Below, one piece after another: positions 26,476 through 35,052 of a stretch of 64,000 nucleotides of DNA. Positions within the stretch are counted from its first letter, which is position 1; the number at the start of each line of letters is the position of its first letter. Source of the stretch: Aquimarina atlantica. GTDB taxonomy: Bacteria > Bacteroidota > Bacteroidia > Flavobacteriales > Flavobacteriaceae. The notes under the pieces were generated by a model. The model saw only the letters and a program-made list of their open reading frames with translations, searched no databases and was not told the origin of the DNA. The translations under genes and the position numbers were made by a program. Location: positions 456,298 to 520,297 of the forward strand of contig NZ_AQRA01000004.1 in NCBI RefSeq assembly GCF_000626715.1, written 5' to 3'.

Positions 26476-28292
26476 GAAACCAAATTTTTACCTAATCGTT
26501 TCCATACTTTTGCAAGTAAAAAACCTGCCAGTACGGATAAAGTGGTAAGAATAATGGCTTGTGTTATGTTTCCATAAATCCAACTTCCCATAGAAAACAA
26601 AACACCGTATACCAAGGCGCACCCAAGTAACATCGCCAGTAACCCTGAAGGCACCATCCATTTTTCTTGTTTTTCTGATATTTCAATATTTTCTTTGTTT
26701 GCCTTTTCCAATATATGACTCCATCCTGGTCCACCTGGTTGAACTCTAGAATAAAACTTAAAAAGAATATCGTCATCATCTGGTTTGGTTAAGAAAGTAA
26801 CAGCAACCCATATGATAGTAGTTATTAATACGACTAATGGAAACTGAAACCATGAAGGGAAGATTCCTTCTACCGTATCAGAACCAAAGAGAACTCCGTT
26901 TATATGTGGAACACTGATTAAAATCGAAATAATACCAGAAGAAAACATAGCAGAAATTTCACTCCAAGCATTGATTCTCCACCAGAACCATCTTAGAATA
27001 AAAATTAATCCGGTTCCTGCTCCAAACATTAAAATGTATTTAAATATCTGAACCGCATTGGTAAGTGCTAATGCAAGTAAAGTACTTAATGCCATAAGTA
27101 CAACTGTTGCAATTCGCCCCATATTAACCTGAGCTTTTTCTGTAGCATCTTTATTTACATATTGTTTATATACATCATTAACTATATAGGATGCTCCCCA
27201 ATTTAAATGTGTTGAAATCGTAGACATATAAGCAGAAATCAAAGATGCTACTACAATTCCTAAAAGTCCGCTGGGTAATTTTGTAAGCATTGCAGAATAT
27301 GCAAGGTCATGCCCTAGTTTATCTTGAGTAACATCGGGAAAAGCCTCTTGAATACTGGTAAGATCAGGAAATACAACTAAAGACGCAAGTGCTACAATGA
27401 TCCAAGGCCAAGGTCTAATTGCATAATGCATTATATTAAAAAAGAAAGTAGCACCAATAGCATGATTTTCATTTTTTGAAGCAAGCATTCGTTGCGCTAT
27501 ATACCCACCACCTCCTGGTTCTGCGCCAGGATACCAGGAGCTCCACCATTGTATTGCCAATGGAATAACCAGTAAAGAAATTAGTGCTTCTTTATTATCA
27601 AAATCTGGCACTAGAGAAAGTTTATCTTTTACGTTAGGATGAGAAACGAGATTTTCTAAGCCGTTTACTTCGGGTAGGTTAACACAATAATAAGCTGCAC
27701 CTACCGCACCTGCCATTGCTACAAAAAACAATAAAAAATCAGAGTAAACCACTCCTTTAAACCCTCCTAAAGCACTAAAAATAACAGTTACAACAGCCGC
27801 ATAGCCTACAGTTTCTATAGCAGACAGACCAAGCATTACCTGCCCTATTTTGATAGCTGCTAATGTTACTCCAGACATTGCCAAAATATTAAAAATAACT
27901 CCTAGATATACCGAGCGAAATATTCTAAGAAAACGTGCTGGTTTACCAGAGTATCTAAGCTCATAGAACTCCATATCTGTATTTACATTAGATCGTCGCC
28001 ATAATCTGGCATAGATAAATACAGTCAATAATCCTGTTAATAAAAAAGCCCACCATACCCAATTTCCTGCAACACCATCTTGTCTTACAATATCGGTTAC
28101 CAAATTAGGAGTATCTGTAGAAAAAGTCGTAGCAACCATAGAAAAACCTAATAACCACCACGGCATACTTCGTCCTGATAAAAAATATTCTGATGCGCTT
28201 TTACCTGACCTTTTCGAAACTATAATACCAATGAGCAATGTAGTTAAAAAGAAAAATATAATAATTGAATAATCTAAGGTACTAAGTTCCAT
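26472..28292 (-). CDS. Sodium:solute symporter (SSS) family transporter
   Basis: The product is 606 residues with at least 13 hydrophobic segments. Family features are the early DYSIIIFFFLTTLLIG segment, YFLSGRSMPWWLLGFSM, and the conserved ISAYMSTISTHLNWGASY (sodium site region, TM8). It is longer than minimal SSS proteins because of a cytoplasmic segment (about 490-545) before the last helices. It lies 9 bases after the LytTR gene and overlaps the NagX-like gene by 4 bases. Within a chitin locus it most likely carries GlcNAc or chitobiose with sodium through the inner membrane; substrate is inference. Confidence 0.88.
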   Translation of the reverse strand: MELSTLDYSIIIFFFLTTLLIGIIVSKRSGKSASEYFLSGRSMPWWLLGFSMVATTFSTDTPNLVTDIVRQDGVAGNWVWWAFLLTGLLTVFIYARLWRRSNVNTDMEFYELRYSGKPARFLRIFRSVYLGVIFNILAMSGVTLAAIKIGQVMLGLSAIETVGYAAVVTVIFSALGGFKGVVYSDFLLFFVAMAGAVGAAYYCVNLPEVNGLENLVSHPNVKDKLSLVPDFDNKEALISLLVIPLAIQWWSSWYPGAEPGGGGYIAQRMLASKNENHAIGATFFFNIMHYAIRPWPWIIVALASLVVFPDLTSIQEAFPDVTQDKLGHDLAYSAMLTKLPSGLLGIVVASLISAYMSTISTHLNWGASYIVNDVYKQYVNKDATEKAQVNMGRIATVVLMALSTLLALALTNAVQIFKYILMFGAGTGLIFILRWFWWRINAWSEISAMFSSGIISILISVPHINGVLFGSDTVEGIFPSWFQFPLVVLITTIIWVAVTFLTKPDDDDILFKFYSRVQPGGPGWSHILEKANKENIEISEKQEKWMVPSGLLAMLLGCALVYGVLFSMGSWIYGNITQAIILTTLSVLAGFLLAKVWKRLGKNLVS

Positions 28293-28301
28293 TTCTGAGT
28301 T

Positions 28302-29027
28302 TTATTTTAATAAATTTGATTTGTTTTTTAATATTCGTTGTTTGGCATGAGCGGCATAATTCCTCCCTATCGGAATTCTTTTGTCTCCCACCTCGACAAG
28401 GTTTCCTTCTATAGACTTTACTTTATCTATAGCTATGGTATATGATTTATGAATCCTTATAAAATTTTCTGAAGGCAGTTCTTCACTGATACTTGTTAAA
28501 GATTTATGAGACATAAACGTATCTTCTAATGTACTTACTCGAATGTAATCTTTGAGACTTTCTATAAAAAGGATATCGGTCAACAAAATTTTCACCAATT
28601 TCTTATCTACTTTTAAGAAAATATGAGCTGGTTGCATCAAATCCATAGAAGGCTCGTGTTTCTTTATTGTAATAAGCCTTGCTGTTAATTTATTTATCGA
28701 TTTCAAAAATCGATTAAAAGAAATAGGTTTTACCAGATAATCGAGAACTTCTAGCTCATAACTTTCTAATGCATATTCTTTATAAGCTGTAGTTATTATT
28801 GCCTGAGGATATTCTTTCAAGCTTTTTAAAAATTCTAAGCCATTCATTCTAGGCAGGTTTATATCTAAAAACACAGCATCAACACCGCCTTGTTCCAAAA
28901 TAGTTAATGCTTCAATTGGATCCTGAAAAGTACCAACAATTTCAACATTTTTAAATTCTTTTAAAAATGATTCAATAACTTCAATTGCCAAGGGTTCATC
29001 ATCAATTATGATACATTTAATAATCAT
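28302..29027 (-). CDS. LytTR-family response regulator
   Basis: The product is 241 residues: receiver (1-120) with D9-D10, phospho-acceptor D55 (AVFLDINLPRMNG) and DYLVKPISFNRF, then a LytTR DNA-binding domain (about 135-235; HIFLKVDKKLVKIL, IRIHKSYTIAIDKV, IPIGRNYAAHAK). Its ATG overlaps the kinase stop codon by one base (TAATG), indicating coupled translation and a cognate pair. It is followed at 9 bases by the symporter. It is the likely activator at the direct repeats upstream of susC (30194-30225). Confidence 0.93.
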   Translation of the reverse strand: MIIKCIIIDDEPLAIEVIESFLKEFKNVEIVGTFQDPIEALTILEQGGVDAVFLDINLPRMNGLEFLKSLKEYPQAIITTAYKEYALESYELEVLDYLVKPISFNRFLKSINKLTARLITIKKHEPSMDLMQPAHIFLKVDKKLVKILLTDILFIESLKDYIRVSTLEDTFMSHKSLTSISEELPSENFIRIHKSYTIAIDKVKSIEGNLVEVGDKRIPIGRNYAAHAKQRILKNKSNLLK

Positions 29028-30046
29028 TATATAGGGATTTTAAGCAAAATCGAATACTCATTATTTTTTTGGGTTATATTTAATGTATATTTTTTTGGGT
29101 AAAGTATTTCTAATCTTCTTTTTACATTTTTTATTCCAATTCCGTTAAGTCTTTTAGTTTCAGATTCGTCTTCATAATTATTTTTGGATATAAATATCAG
29201 TTCATTTTCAAATCTTTCAAAAGAGATTAACAACTCCATTCTATTATTATTCTTAAGTCCATGCTTAAAAGCATTCTCAATAAATGGTAAAAACAGCATA
29301 GGAACTACTTTAACATCATCGATATTACCATTTATATCAACTCTAGAGTCTACTCGATCACCATAACGCATTTTTTCGAGCTCTATATAATTATCGATAT
29401 GATCAATCTCCTGTAAAAGAGGGAGTTTTTTTTTACTGGTATCATAAATTACATATCTCATAAAGTTAGATAGTTTTAATACAAGATTAGGTGCTAAATC
29501 CGATTTTTTTATCGTTAATGCATATAAACTATTAAGTGTATTGAAAAAGAAATGAGGTTGTATCTGTGCTTTTAAATATTTTAACTCTGTTTTATATTGC
29601 AACTCACTTAAATTTCTATTCTTATTTTGCATGATCAAAAAGTCGACCGTATACTTTATTGCAGAGGTTAATCCTACAACATACAATTCTCCTATAGCTA
29701 CTGCTACAATATGATTAAACCCAAATGGATCTAGTCGTCCTTCTACTTCGGGCCAGATATCTTCGGTAACCAATAATAGGTTTAAACCTGATCTTAATAT
29801 ATAATGAACCCCAAGAGACACAAATAAGAAAAGTATATAATGTACATACTTTTTTTTGAATATGAATTTAGGTACTAAATAATAAATATTAAAATAAACT
29901 AAGATGATGTGTAAAGGAAATTCTACAAGGTTCGATTTTAATGAATACCAATAGTCATTAAAATAACTTCCCCATCGAATTACATTAAATAGAAAATAAA
30001 TAATCCAAAAATATAAATGATACTTTCGTTTAATAGTCCTTTGCAC
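29027..30046 (-). CDS. LytS-type sensor histidine kinase
   Basis: The product is 339 residues. Four membrane segments (about 10-28, 40-58, 66-84, 112-138) without an obvious extracellular sensor domain are followed by the His_kinase (PF06580) box with phospho-His H165 (LKAQIQPHFFFNTLNSL) and an ATPase domain with the N-box FIENAFKHG (255-263) and GIGIKNVKRRL. It is the first gene of the minus-strand operon kinase - regulator - symporter - NagX and is divergent from susC. With so little periplasmic sequence, it may sense through the neighbouring transporter or in the membrane, as suggested for other LytS-type pairs. Confidence 0.93.
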   Translation of the reverse strand: MQRTIKRKYHLYFWIIYFLFNVIRWGSYFNDYWYSLKSNLVEFPLHIILVYFNIYYLVPKFIFKKKYVHYILFLFVSLGVHYILRSGLNLLLVTEDIWPEVEGRLDPFGFNHIVAVAIGELYVVGLTSAIKYTVDFLIMQNKNRNLSELQYKTELKYLKAQIQPHFFFNTLNSLYALTIKKSDLAPNLVLKLSNFMRYVIYDTSKKKLPLLQEIDHIDNYIELEKMRYGDRVDSRVDINGNIDDVKVVPMLFLPFIENAFKHGLKNNNRMELLISFERFENELIFISKNNYEDESETKRLNGIGIKNVKRRLEILYPKKYTLNITQKNNEYSILLKIPI

Positions 30047-30193
30047 GTTACCCCTCTTTTTTCAAAATCACTAAATCATACTTGTTAAAACCTATTTTTT
30101 AACAAAAATTTTTGAAAAATGTAAGGCTATTTATACAGAAAAACAAAAAAAATAAGAATATCAAATTTTAAAAAAACCGTCATCTATCAATGC

Positions 30194-30225
30194 ATGTCGA
30201 TTGTTATTAAAACCATGTCGTTTGT
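30194..30225 (+). promoter_or_regulatory. Direct repeat, candidate LytTR operator
   Basis: ATGTCGATTGT (30194-30204) and ATGTCGTTTGT (30215-30225) differ at one base and are 21 bases apart start to start, two helical turns. LytTR proteins bind paired direct repeats of about 9 bp with this same spacing. The second copy ends 12 bases upstream of the -33 element. Confidence 0.6.
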
Positions 30226-30237
30226 CTAAAAAAAATT

Positions 30238-30264
30238 TTGTTAAATAATTAAAATACTACTTTG
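30238..30264 (+). promoter_or_regulatory. Candidate promoter of the susC operon
   Basis: TTG (30238-30240), 17 bases, TACTTTG (30258-30264), one base short of the TAnnTTTG consensus. A start near 30271 would leave a leader of about 20 bases before ATG 30291. Confidence 0.5.
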
Positions 30265-30290
30265 AGATCATTCAAAAAACACATATTAAT

Positions 30291-33200
30291 ATGAAACAAA
30301 AGATTTTAACCCTAACCACTCTATTATTTTTTTCTTTTCTGAGTTTTGGGCAGGGAACCCAAATAACGGGGACAGTAACGGGGGCTTCAGATGGTGTACC
30401 ACTACCTGGAGTTAATATTATTGTAAAAGGAACTACAAATGGAGTACAGACCGATTTTGACGGAAATTACACGATCACTGCAGCGGCAGGAGATGTAATT
30501 CAGTTTTCCTATTTAGGAATGTCAGACAAAGAAATTACTGTAGGTAGTGAAACAGTAATAAATGTTCAGCTACAAGAAGATGCTGAACAATTAGAAGATG
30601 TAGTAGTAACTGCACTGGGGATTAAGAAAACGAGAAAATCGCTTACGTATGCCGCCCAGGACATTAATGCCGCTGAATTAACCAAAGTAAAAGATGCTAA
30701 CCCAATCAACAGTCTTTCTGGTAAAGTAGCGGGTGTTGTTGTAAACAGAAGTGCTTCTGGTGTCGGTGGATCGGTAAAAGTAACTTTACGAGGTAATACT
30801 TCTACTAGGGATAACCAACCTTTATATGTGGTTGACGGTATTCCTTTACTAAACAATTCAGCAATCCAGCCTAACAGTACATTTGGTGATATTGACAATG
30901 CTGGAAACAGAGATGGTGGGGATGCACTATCACTGATCAACCCTGATGATATAGAAAGTATGACTGTATTAAAAGGTGCGTCGGCTTCAGCTTTATATGG
31001 TAGTCAGGGATCTAATGGGGTTATTTTGATTACTACTAAAAAAGGAAAATCAGGAAGCTTTAAGGCCAATGTATCTTCTAGTTTTACAGTAGACAATGCT
31101 GCTTATTTACTTGACTTTAATGATCGTACAGAAAAAAACATAGATGACTTCTTAGAAACAGGAACAACAGCAATTAATTCATTGTCAGTATCAGGAGGAA
31201 CAGAAACTGCTCAAACTTATTTTTCGTATGCAAATACACAGGCTTCAGGAATACTTCCTACGCATAATGTAAAAAAACATACTTTAAACGTAAGAGAAAC
31301 AGCTAAACTTTTTGACAATAGATTAACTGTAGATGCTAACATATTATTATCAACTCAAAAAATACACAATAAGCCAGTTTCTGGTTTATATTACAACCCA
31401 CTAGTGGGAGCAACTTCTTTTAGTTCAGATACCGAACGTTTAAGAGATTATGAAGTATTTGAAGAATTCAATGCAGATAGAAATTTAATGGCCCAAAGAT
31501 GGCTTGGAGAAACTTCTGATATCGTACAAAACCCATATTGGATAGTAAATAGAAATGCCAGTGATGATCTAAATCAAAAAGTGTTGGCATCTGTTTCTTT
31601 AAAATATAAGTTTAATGATTGGTTAACCGTTCAAACCAGAGGAAGTTATGATAAAAACTTCTATAAATTTGAAAGAAGGATACACGCTACTACAAACGGA
31701 ACACTTTCTGCTACAAATGGTCGTTATTTATTAAATGATGTAGAGGATACTCAAATCTATGGTGATATCATAGCAACTATCAATACTCCTCTTTCCGACA
31801 GTTTTAATTTAACTGCTAATATTGGTACCAGTATCAGAAAATCAGACTTAGGTGAAAGCACTTTATTAGATTCTGGTGTAGGAGGTAATTTAAAAATACC
31901 GAACATCTTTACACTTTCTAATTTTGTAGTGGGTACTGTAGGGGTTGTCCCAATATTAAAAGAAACTCAAGCAGAGCAAAAAGAAGTACAATCTTTATTT
32001 GCTAGTACTACACTAGGTTTTAAAGATATGTTATACTTAGATTTAACTGCCAGAAACGATTGGTCTTCAACTGTTTCAGACTCTTTCTTCTATCCATCTT
32101 TTGGTCTTACCGCAGTATTAACAGAGATGTTTGAAATGCCGGAGACTATTTCTTTTGCAAAAATAAGAGGGTCTTATGCAGAAGTAGGTAATGATATACA
32201 AAGTTTTGCCAATAACCCGATCAATACTATTGGTACAGGTCAAGGTGGATTAAATCCTCCTAGTATAATCCCTTTAAGTGAATTAAAACCAGAAAAACAA
32301 ACTTCTTTGGAATTTGGTACAGAATGGCAATTTTTTGATAATCGTTTAGGGTTTGATGTAGGGTACTATAAAACAAACACTATTGATCAATTTATGACCA
32401 TTGATGGAGGAACTTTTACAGATTTCTTTTCAATCAATGCTGGAGATTTTGAAAACACTGGTATTGAAGCTTCGATTACAGCAACTCCAGTACAAAATGA
32501 AAACTTCTCATGGGATGCAACGATTAACTTTGCTAGTAATAAAAATACAGTTAAGAAATTAGATCCTAGATTAGGCAGAGACTTCTTAGAACTAACACCT
32601 TTTAATGTTAACTCTTATGCCTTATTAATTAGAGAAGGGGGGGCCTTTGGTGATATTTATGGAAGACAATTGCGTAAAAACGAAAACGGACTCCCTATAG
32701 TAACACAAGACGGTAGTGGTAGTCTTTCTTTTTCTGAAGAAGATACTACCATTGATGATCCAAATGTTCCTAGAGGATTTAAAAGGTTAGGTAATGCCAA
32801 TCCTGATTTTTCCTTAGGATTCAGTAATACTTTAACCTATAAGAATATAACATTAACCTTTTTGGTAGATGGAAGATTTGGAGGAGAGGTAATGAGCCTT
32901 ACCGAAGCTATAGTTGATGGTTTTGGTAACAATAACAGAAATGGTTCGGTTAGAGTATTTAATGAAACTACAAATTCTGAAACAACTATACCTGCTTCTC
33001 AATATTATCAATCTATTGGAGGAAGAAATGGATTTACTAGCGAATATATGTATGATGCCACTAATGTTCGTTTAGCAGAATTATCATTAGGATATAGATT
33101 TAATTTAGGAGAAAATAGCTTCTTTAATTCTGTAAATACATCCATAGTAGGTAGAAATTTATTTTTCTTTTATAAAGATGCTCCTTATGACCCTAATGTA

Positions 33201-33293
33201 TCCTTAAGTACGGGAAACGGACTTCAAGGTGTTGATATATTTGGGTCGCCATCTAGCAGAAGTATTGGCCTTAATGTAGGATTATCATTTTAA
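30291..33293 (+). CDS. susC: SusC/RagA-type TonB-linked outer-membrane transporter
   Basis: The product is 1000 residues: signal peptide ending SFGQ (21); CarboxypepD_reg-like domain (about 24-100, PLPGVNIIVKGTTNGVQTDF); plug with the SusC signature NPINSLSGKVAGVVV, PLYVVDGIPL and LKGASASALYGSQGSNGVILITTKKG; then a 22-strand type barrel ending GLSF. It forms a pedal-bin complex with the SusD lipoprotein encoded 18 bases downstream, importing chitin oligosaccharides with TonB energy. First gene of a six-gene plus-strand operon (susC, susD, nagB, kinase, GH20, GH18). Substrate is inferred from the surrounding chitinases. Confidence 0.96.
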   Translation: MKQKILTLTTLLFFSFLSFGQGTQITGTVTGASDGVPLPGVNIIVKGTTNGVQTDFDGNYTITAAAGDVIQFSYLGMSDKEITVGSETVINVQLQEDAEQLEDVVVTALGIKKTRKSLTYAAQDINAAELTKVKDANPINSLSGKVAGVVVNRSASGVGGSVKVTLRGNTSTRDNQPLYVVDGIPLLNNSAIQPNSTFGDIDNAGNRDGGDALSLINPDDIESMTVLKGASASALYGSQGSNGVILITTKKGKSGSFKANVSSSFTVDNAAYLLDFNDRTEKNIDDFLETGTTAINSLSVSGGTETAQTYFSYANTQASGILPTHNVKKHTLNVRETAKLFDNRLTVDANILLSTQKIHNKPVSGLYYNPLVGATSFSSDTERLRDYEVFEEFNADRNLMAQRWLGETSDIVQNPYWIVNRNASDDLNQKVLASVSLKYKFNDWLTVQTRGSYDKNFYKFERRIHATTNGTLSATNGRYLLNDVEDTQIYGDIIATINTPLSDSFNLTANIGTSIRKSDLGESTLLDSGVGGNLKIPNIFTLSNFVVGTVGVVPILKETQAEQKEVQSLFASTTLGFKDMLYLDLTARNDWSSTVSDSFFYPSFGLTAVLTEMFEMPETISFAKIRGSYAEVGNDIQSFANNPINTIGTGQGGLNPPSIIPLSELKPEKQTSLEFGTEWQFFDNRLGFDVGYYKTNTIDQFMTIDGGTFTDFFSINAGDFENTGIEASITATPVQNENFSWDATINFASNKNTVKKLDPRLGRDFLELTPFNVNSYALLIREGGAFGDIYGRQLRKNENGLPIVTQDGSGSLSFSEEDTTIDDPNVPRGFKRLGNANPDFSLGFSNTLTYKNITLTFLVDGRFGGEVMSLTEAIVDGFGNNNRNGSVRVFNETTNSETTIPASQYYQSIGGRNGFTSEYMYDATNVRLAELSLGYRFNLGENSFFNSVNTSIVGRNLFFFYKDAPYDPNVSLSTGNGLQGVDIFGSPSSRSIGLNVGLSF

Positions 33294-33311
33294 TACAAAG
33301 AAATAAAGATT

Positions 33312-34925
33312 ATGAAAAATATAATGAAGAAAACAATTATTACTGCTTTTGTTGCGTTACTTGTCTTTTCTTGTACCGACGATTTTGAAGCATTAAATAC
33401 AGATCCAAATGGTCTGACAGATGAACAAAGCCAAGCTGATTTCACCAATGTAGGAGGGCCATTTAAACCTATATTTCTAAATCTGTATAGATACGATCCT
33501 GCATGGCACACTCAATTGCAACATAATTTGAATGCAGATACGTTTTGTGGATATATGGCTCCACCAAACCCTTTTGCCAATGGAGCAAACACAACTAATT
33601 ATGCTTTTATCGGTTTCTGGGATCAGTTCCCTTGGGATATTCCTTATTCTTCAACAGGAGTAATGAAAAATGCAGGTTTGATAAAAATACGTGGAGAAGA
33701 AAGATTTCCTTTAATGTATGCTGTAGCAAAAGTTCTTAGAGTTTTAGGAATGCACCGTGTAACTGATGTATATGGACCAATCGTATATTCAAAATACGGA
33801 TTAAACCCTACATTTTCAGAATATGATCGTCAGGAAGATGTATACAATCAGTTTTTTGTTGAACTTGAAGAAGCCATAACTACATTGTCTACGGATCCGT
33901 CAAATACTCAATTTGCAAATTTTGATTTAGTCTATGGTGGAAATTTAGGACAGTGGATCAAGTTTGCTAATACTTTACGCTTACGCCTTGCGATTAGAAT
34001 TTCAAAAGTGGCTCCTGCAAAAGCTAAAATAGAGGCTGAAAAATCTTTAGCGCACCCTGGAGGACTTCTTGAATCAAATGCAGATAATTTCTTGATTCAA
34101 GGGGGAGCAACCCATCCTTTAACAACATTTAATTCTAGTTGGAATGATGTACGTATGAATGCTTCTATGGAATCAATACTGGTAGGGTACAATGATGCAA
34201 GAGGCCCTGTGTTATTTGAAGAATCAAACGTAACTCCTGGCCAATTAAAAGGATTACGTGGTGGTATGCCATTACTTCCGGGGTACTCCGCCGCGTTAGA
34301 TCAAAAAGAAGATTATGTTGAATTTTCCAGATTGGGAGATTCTTATATTGCTGATAGAACCCCTACTACAAGTATTCAACTTATGAACGCTGCAGAGGCA
34401 TATTTCCTTAAAGCAGAGGCTGCGTTAAGAGGATGGACTGGTGCAGGTGATGCACAAGCAAATTATGAAATGGGAATCAACACATCTTTCGCTCAACACG
34501 AAGTTTCTGGGGATGCGCCAGCTTATATTTCGGATAACACTTCTACAGCTATTGACTATGTAGATCCTGTCAATTCATCAAATAATATAAATGCAGTAAG
34601 TAATATTACTGTTTCCTGGGATGCTGGAGCTACAAATGAAGAAAAATTAGAGAAAATCATTACTCAAAAATGGATTGCTATATTTCCTGACGGGCAGGAA
34701 GCATGGAGTGAATATAGAAGAACCAGTTACCCTAAAATATTTCCTGTTGTAGTTAACAATAGTGGAGGTACTATTGATACTGATCTTCAAGTAAGAAGGT
34801 TACCATTCCCTAACAGCGAAATAAGCACTAATCCTCAAGGAGTAGCGCAAGCAAGAACACTTCTTGGTGGGGCTGATAATGGAGGAACCCGACTATGGTG
34901 GGATGTTCCTGGTGGAAATTTTTAA
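33312..34925 (+). CDS. susD: SusD/RagB-type outer-membrane binding lipoprotein
   Basis: The product is 537 residues. The signal MKNIMKKTIITAFVALLVFSC ends in a lipobox with the acylated Cys at 21; a second ATG at residue 5 could also serve. It belongs to the SusD-like_2 branch (DDFEALNTDPNG near the N-terminus, LMNAAEAYFLKAEAALRGW, and IITQKWIAIFPDGQEAWSEYRRT near the C-terminus). It is surface-exposed and captures oligosaccharides for SusC. It is linked to susC by an 18-base gap and followed by a hairpin at 34956. Confidence 0.96.
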   Translation: MKNIMKKTIITAFVALLVFSCTDDFEALNTDPNGLTDEQSQADFTNVGGPFKPIFLNLYRYDPAWHTQLQHNLNADTFCGYMAPPNPFANGANTTNYAFIGFWDQFPWDIPYSSTGVMKNAGLIKIRGEERFPLMYAVAKVLRVLGMHRVTDVYGPIVYSKYGLNPTFSEYDRQEDVYNQFFVELEEAITTLSTDPSNTQFANFDLVYGGNLGQWIKFANTLRLRLAIRISKVAPAKAKIEAEKSLAHPGGLLESNADNFLIQGGATHPLTTFNSSWNDVRMNASMESILVGYNDARGPVLFEESNVTPGQLKGLRGGMPLLPGYSAALDQKEDYVEFSRLGDSYIADRTPTTSIQLMNAAEAYFLKAEAALRGWTGAGDAQANYEMGINTSFAQHEVSGDAPAYISDNTSTAIDYVDPVNSSNNINAVSNITVSWDAGATNEEKLEKIITQKWIAIFPDGQEAWSEYRRTSYPKIFPVVVNNSGGTIDTDLQVRRLPFPNSEISTNPQGVAQARTLLGGADNGGTRLWWDVPGGNF

Positions 34926-34955
34926 AAAATTTGAGTTAGCCAAATAATACTGACG

Positions 34956-34996
34956 AAAGAGATGGATAGAGCATACCCTCTCGATTCCATCTCTTT
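34956..34996 (+). terminator. Hairpin after susD (partial terminator)
   Basis: AAAGAGATGGA (34956-34966) pairs with TCCATCTCTTT (34986-34996), with further pairing inside the loop (AGAG/CTCT). The T run is short, so it may reduce rather than stop transcription, giving susCD more transcript than nagB and beyond. Confidence 0.55.
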
Positions 34997-35052
34997 TCAT
35001 CAAAAGCCTTAAAATAATTAAAAACAATAAAAAATATCAAACTCTTGAGGAA

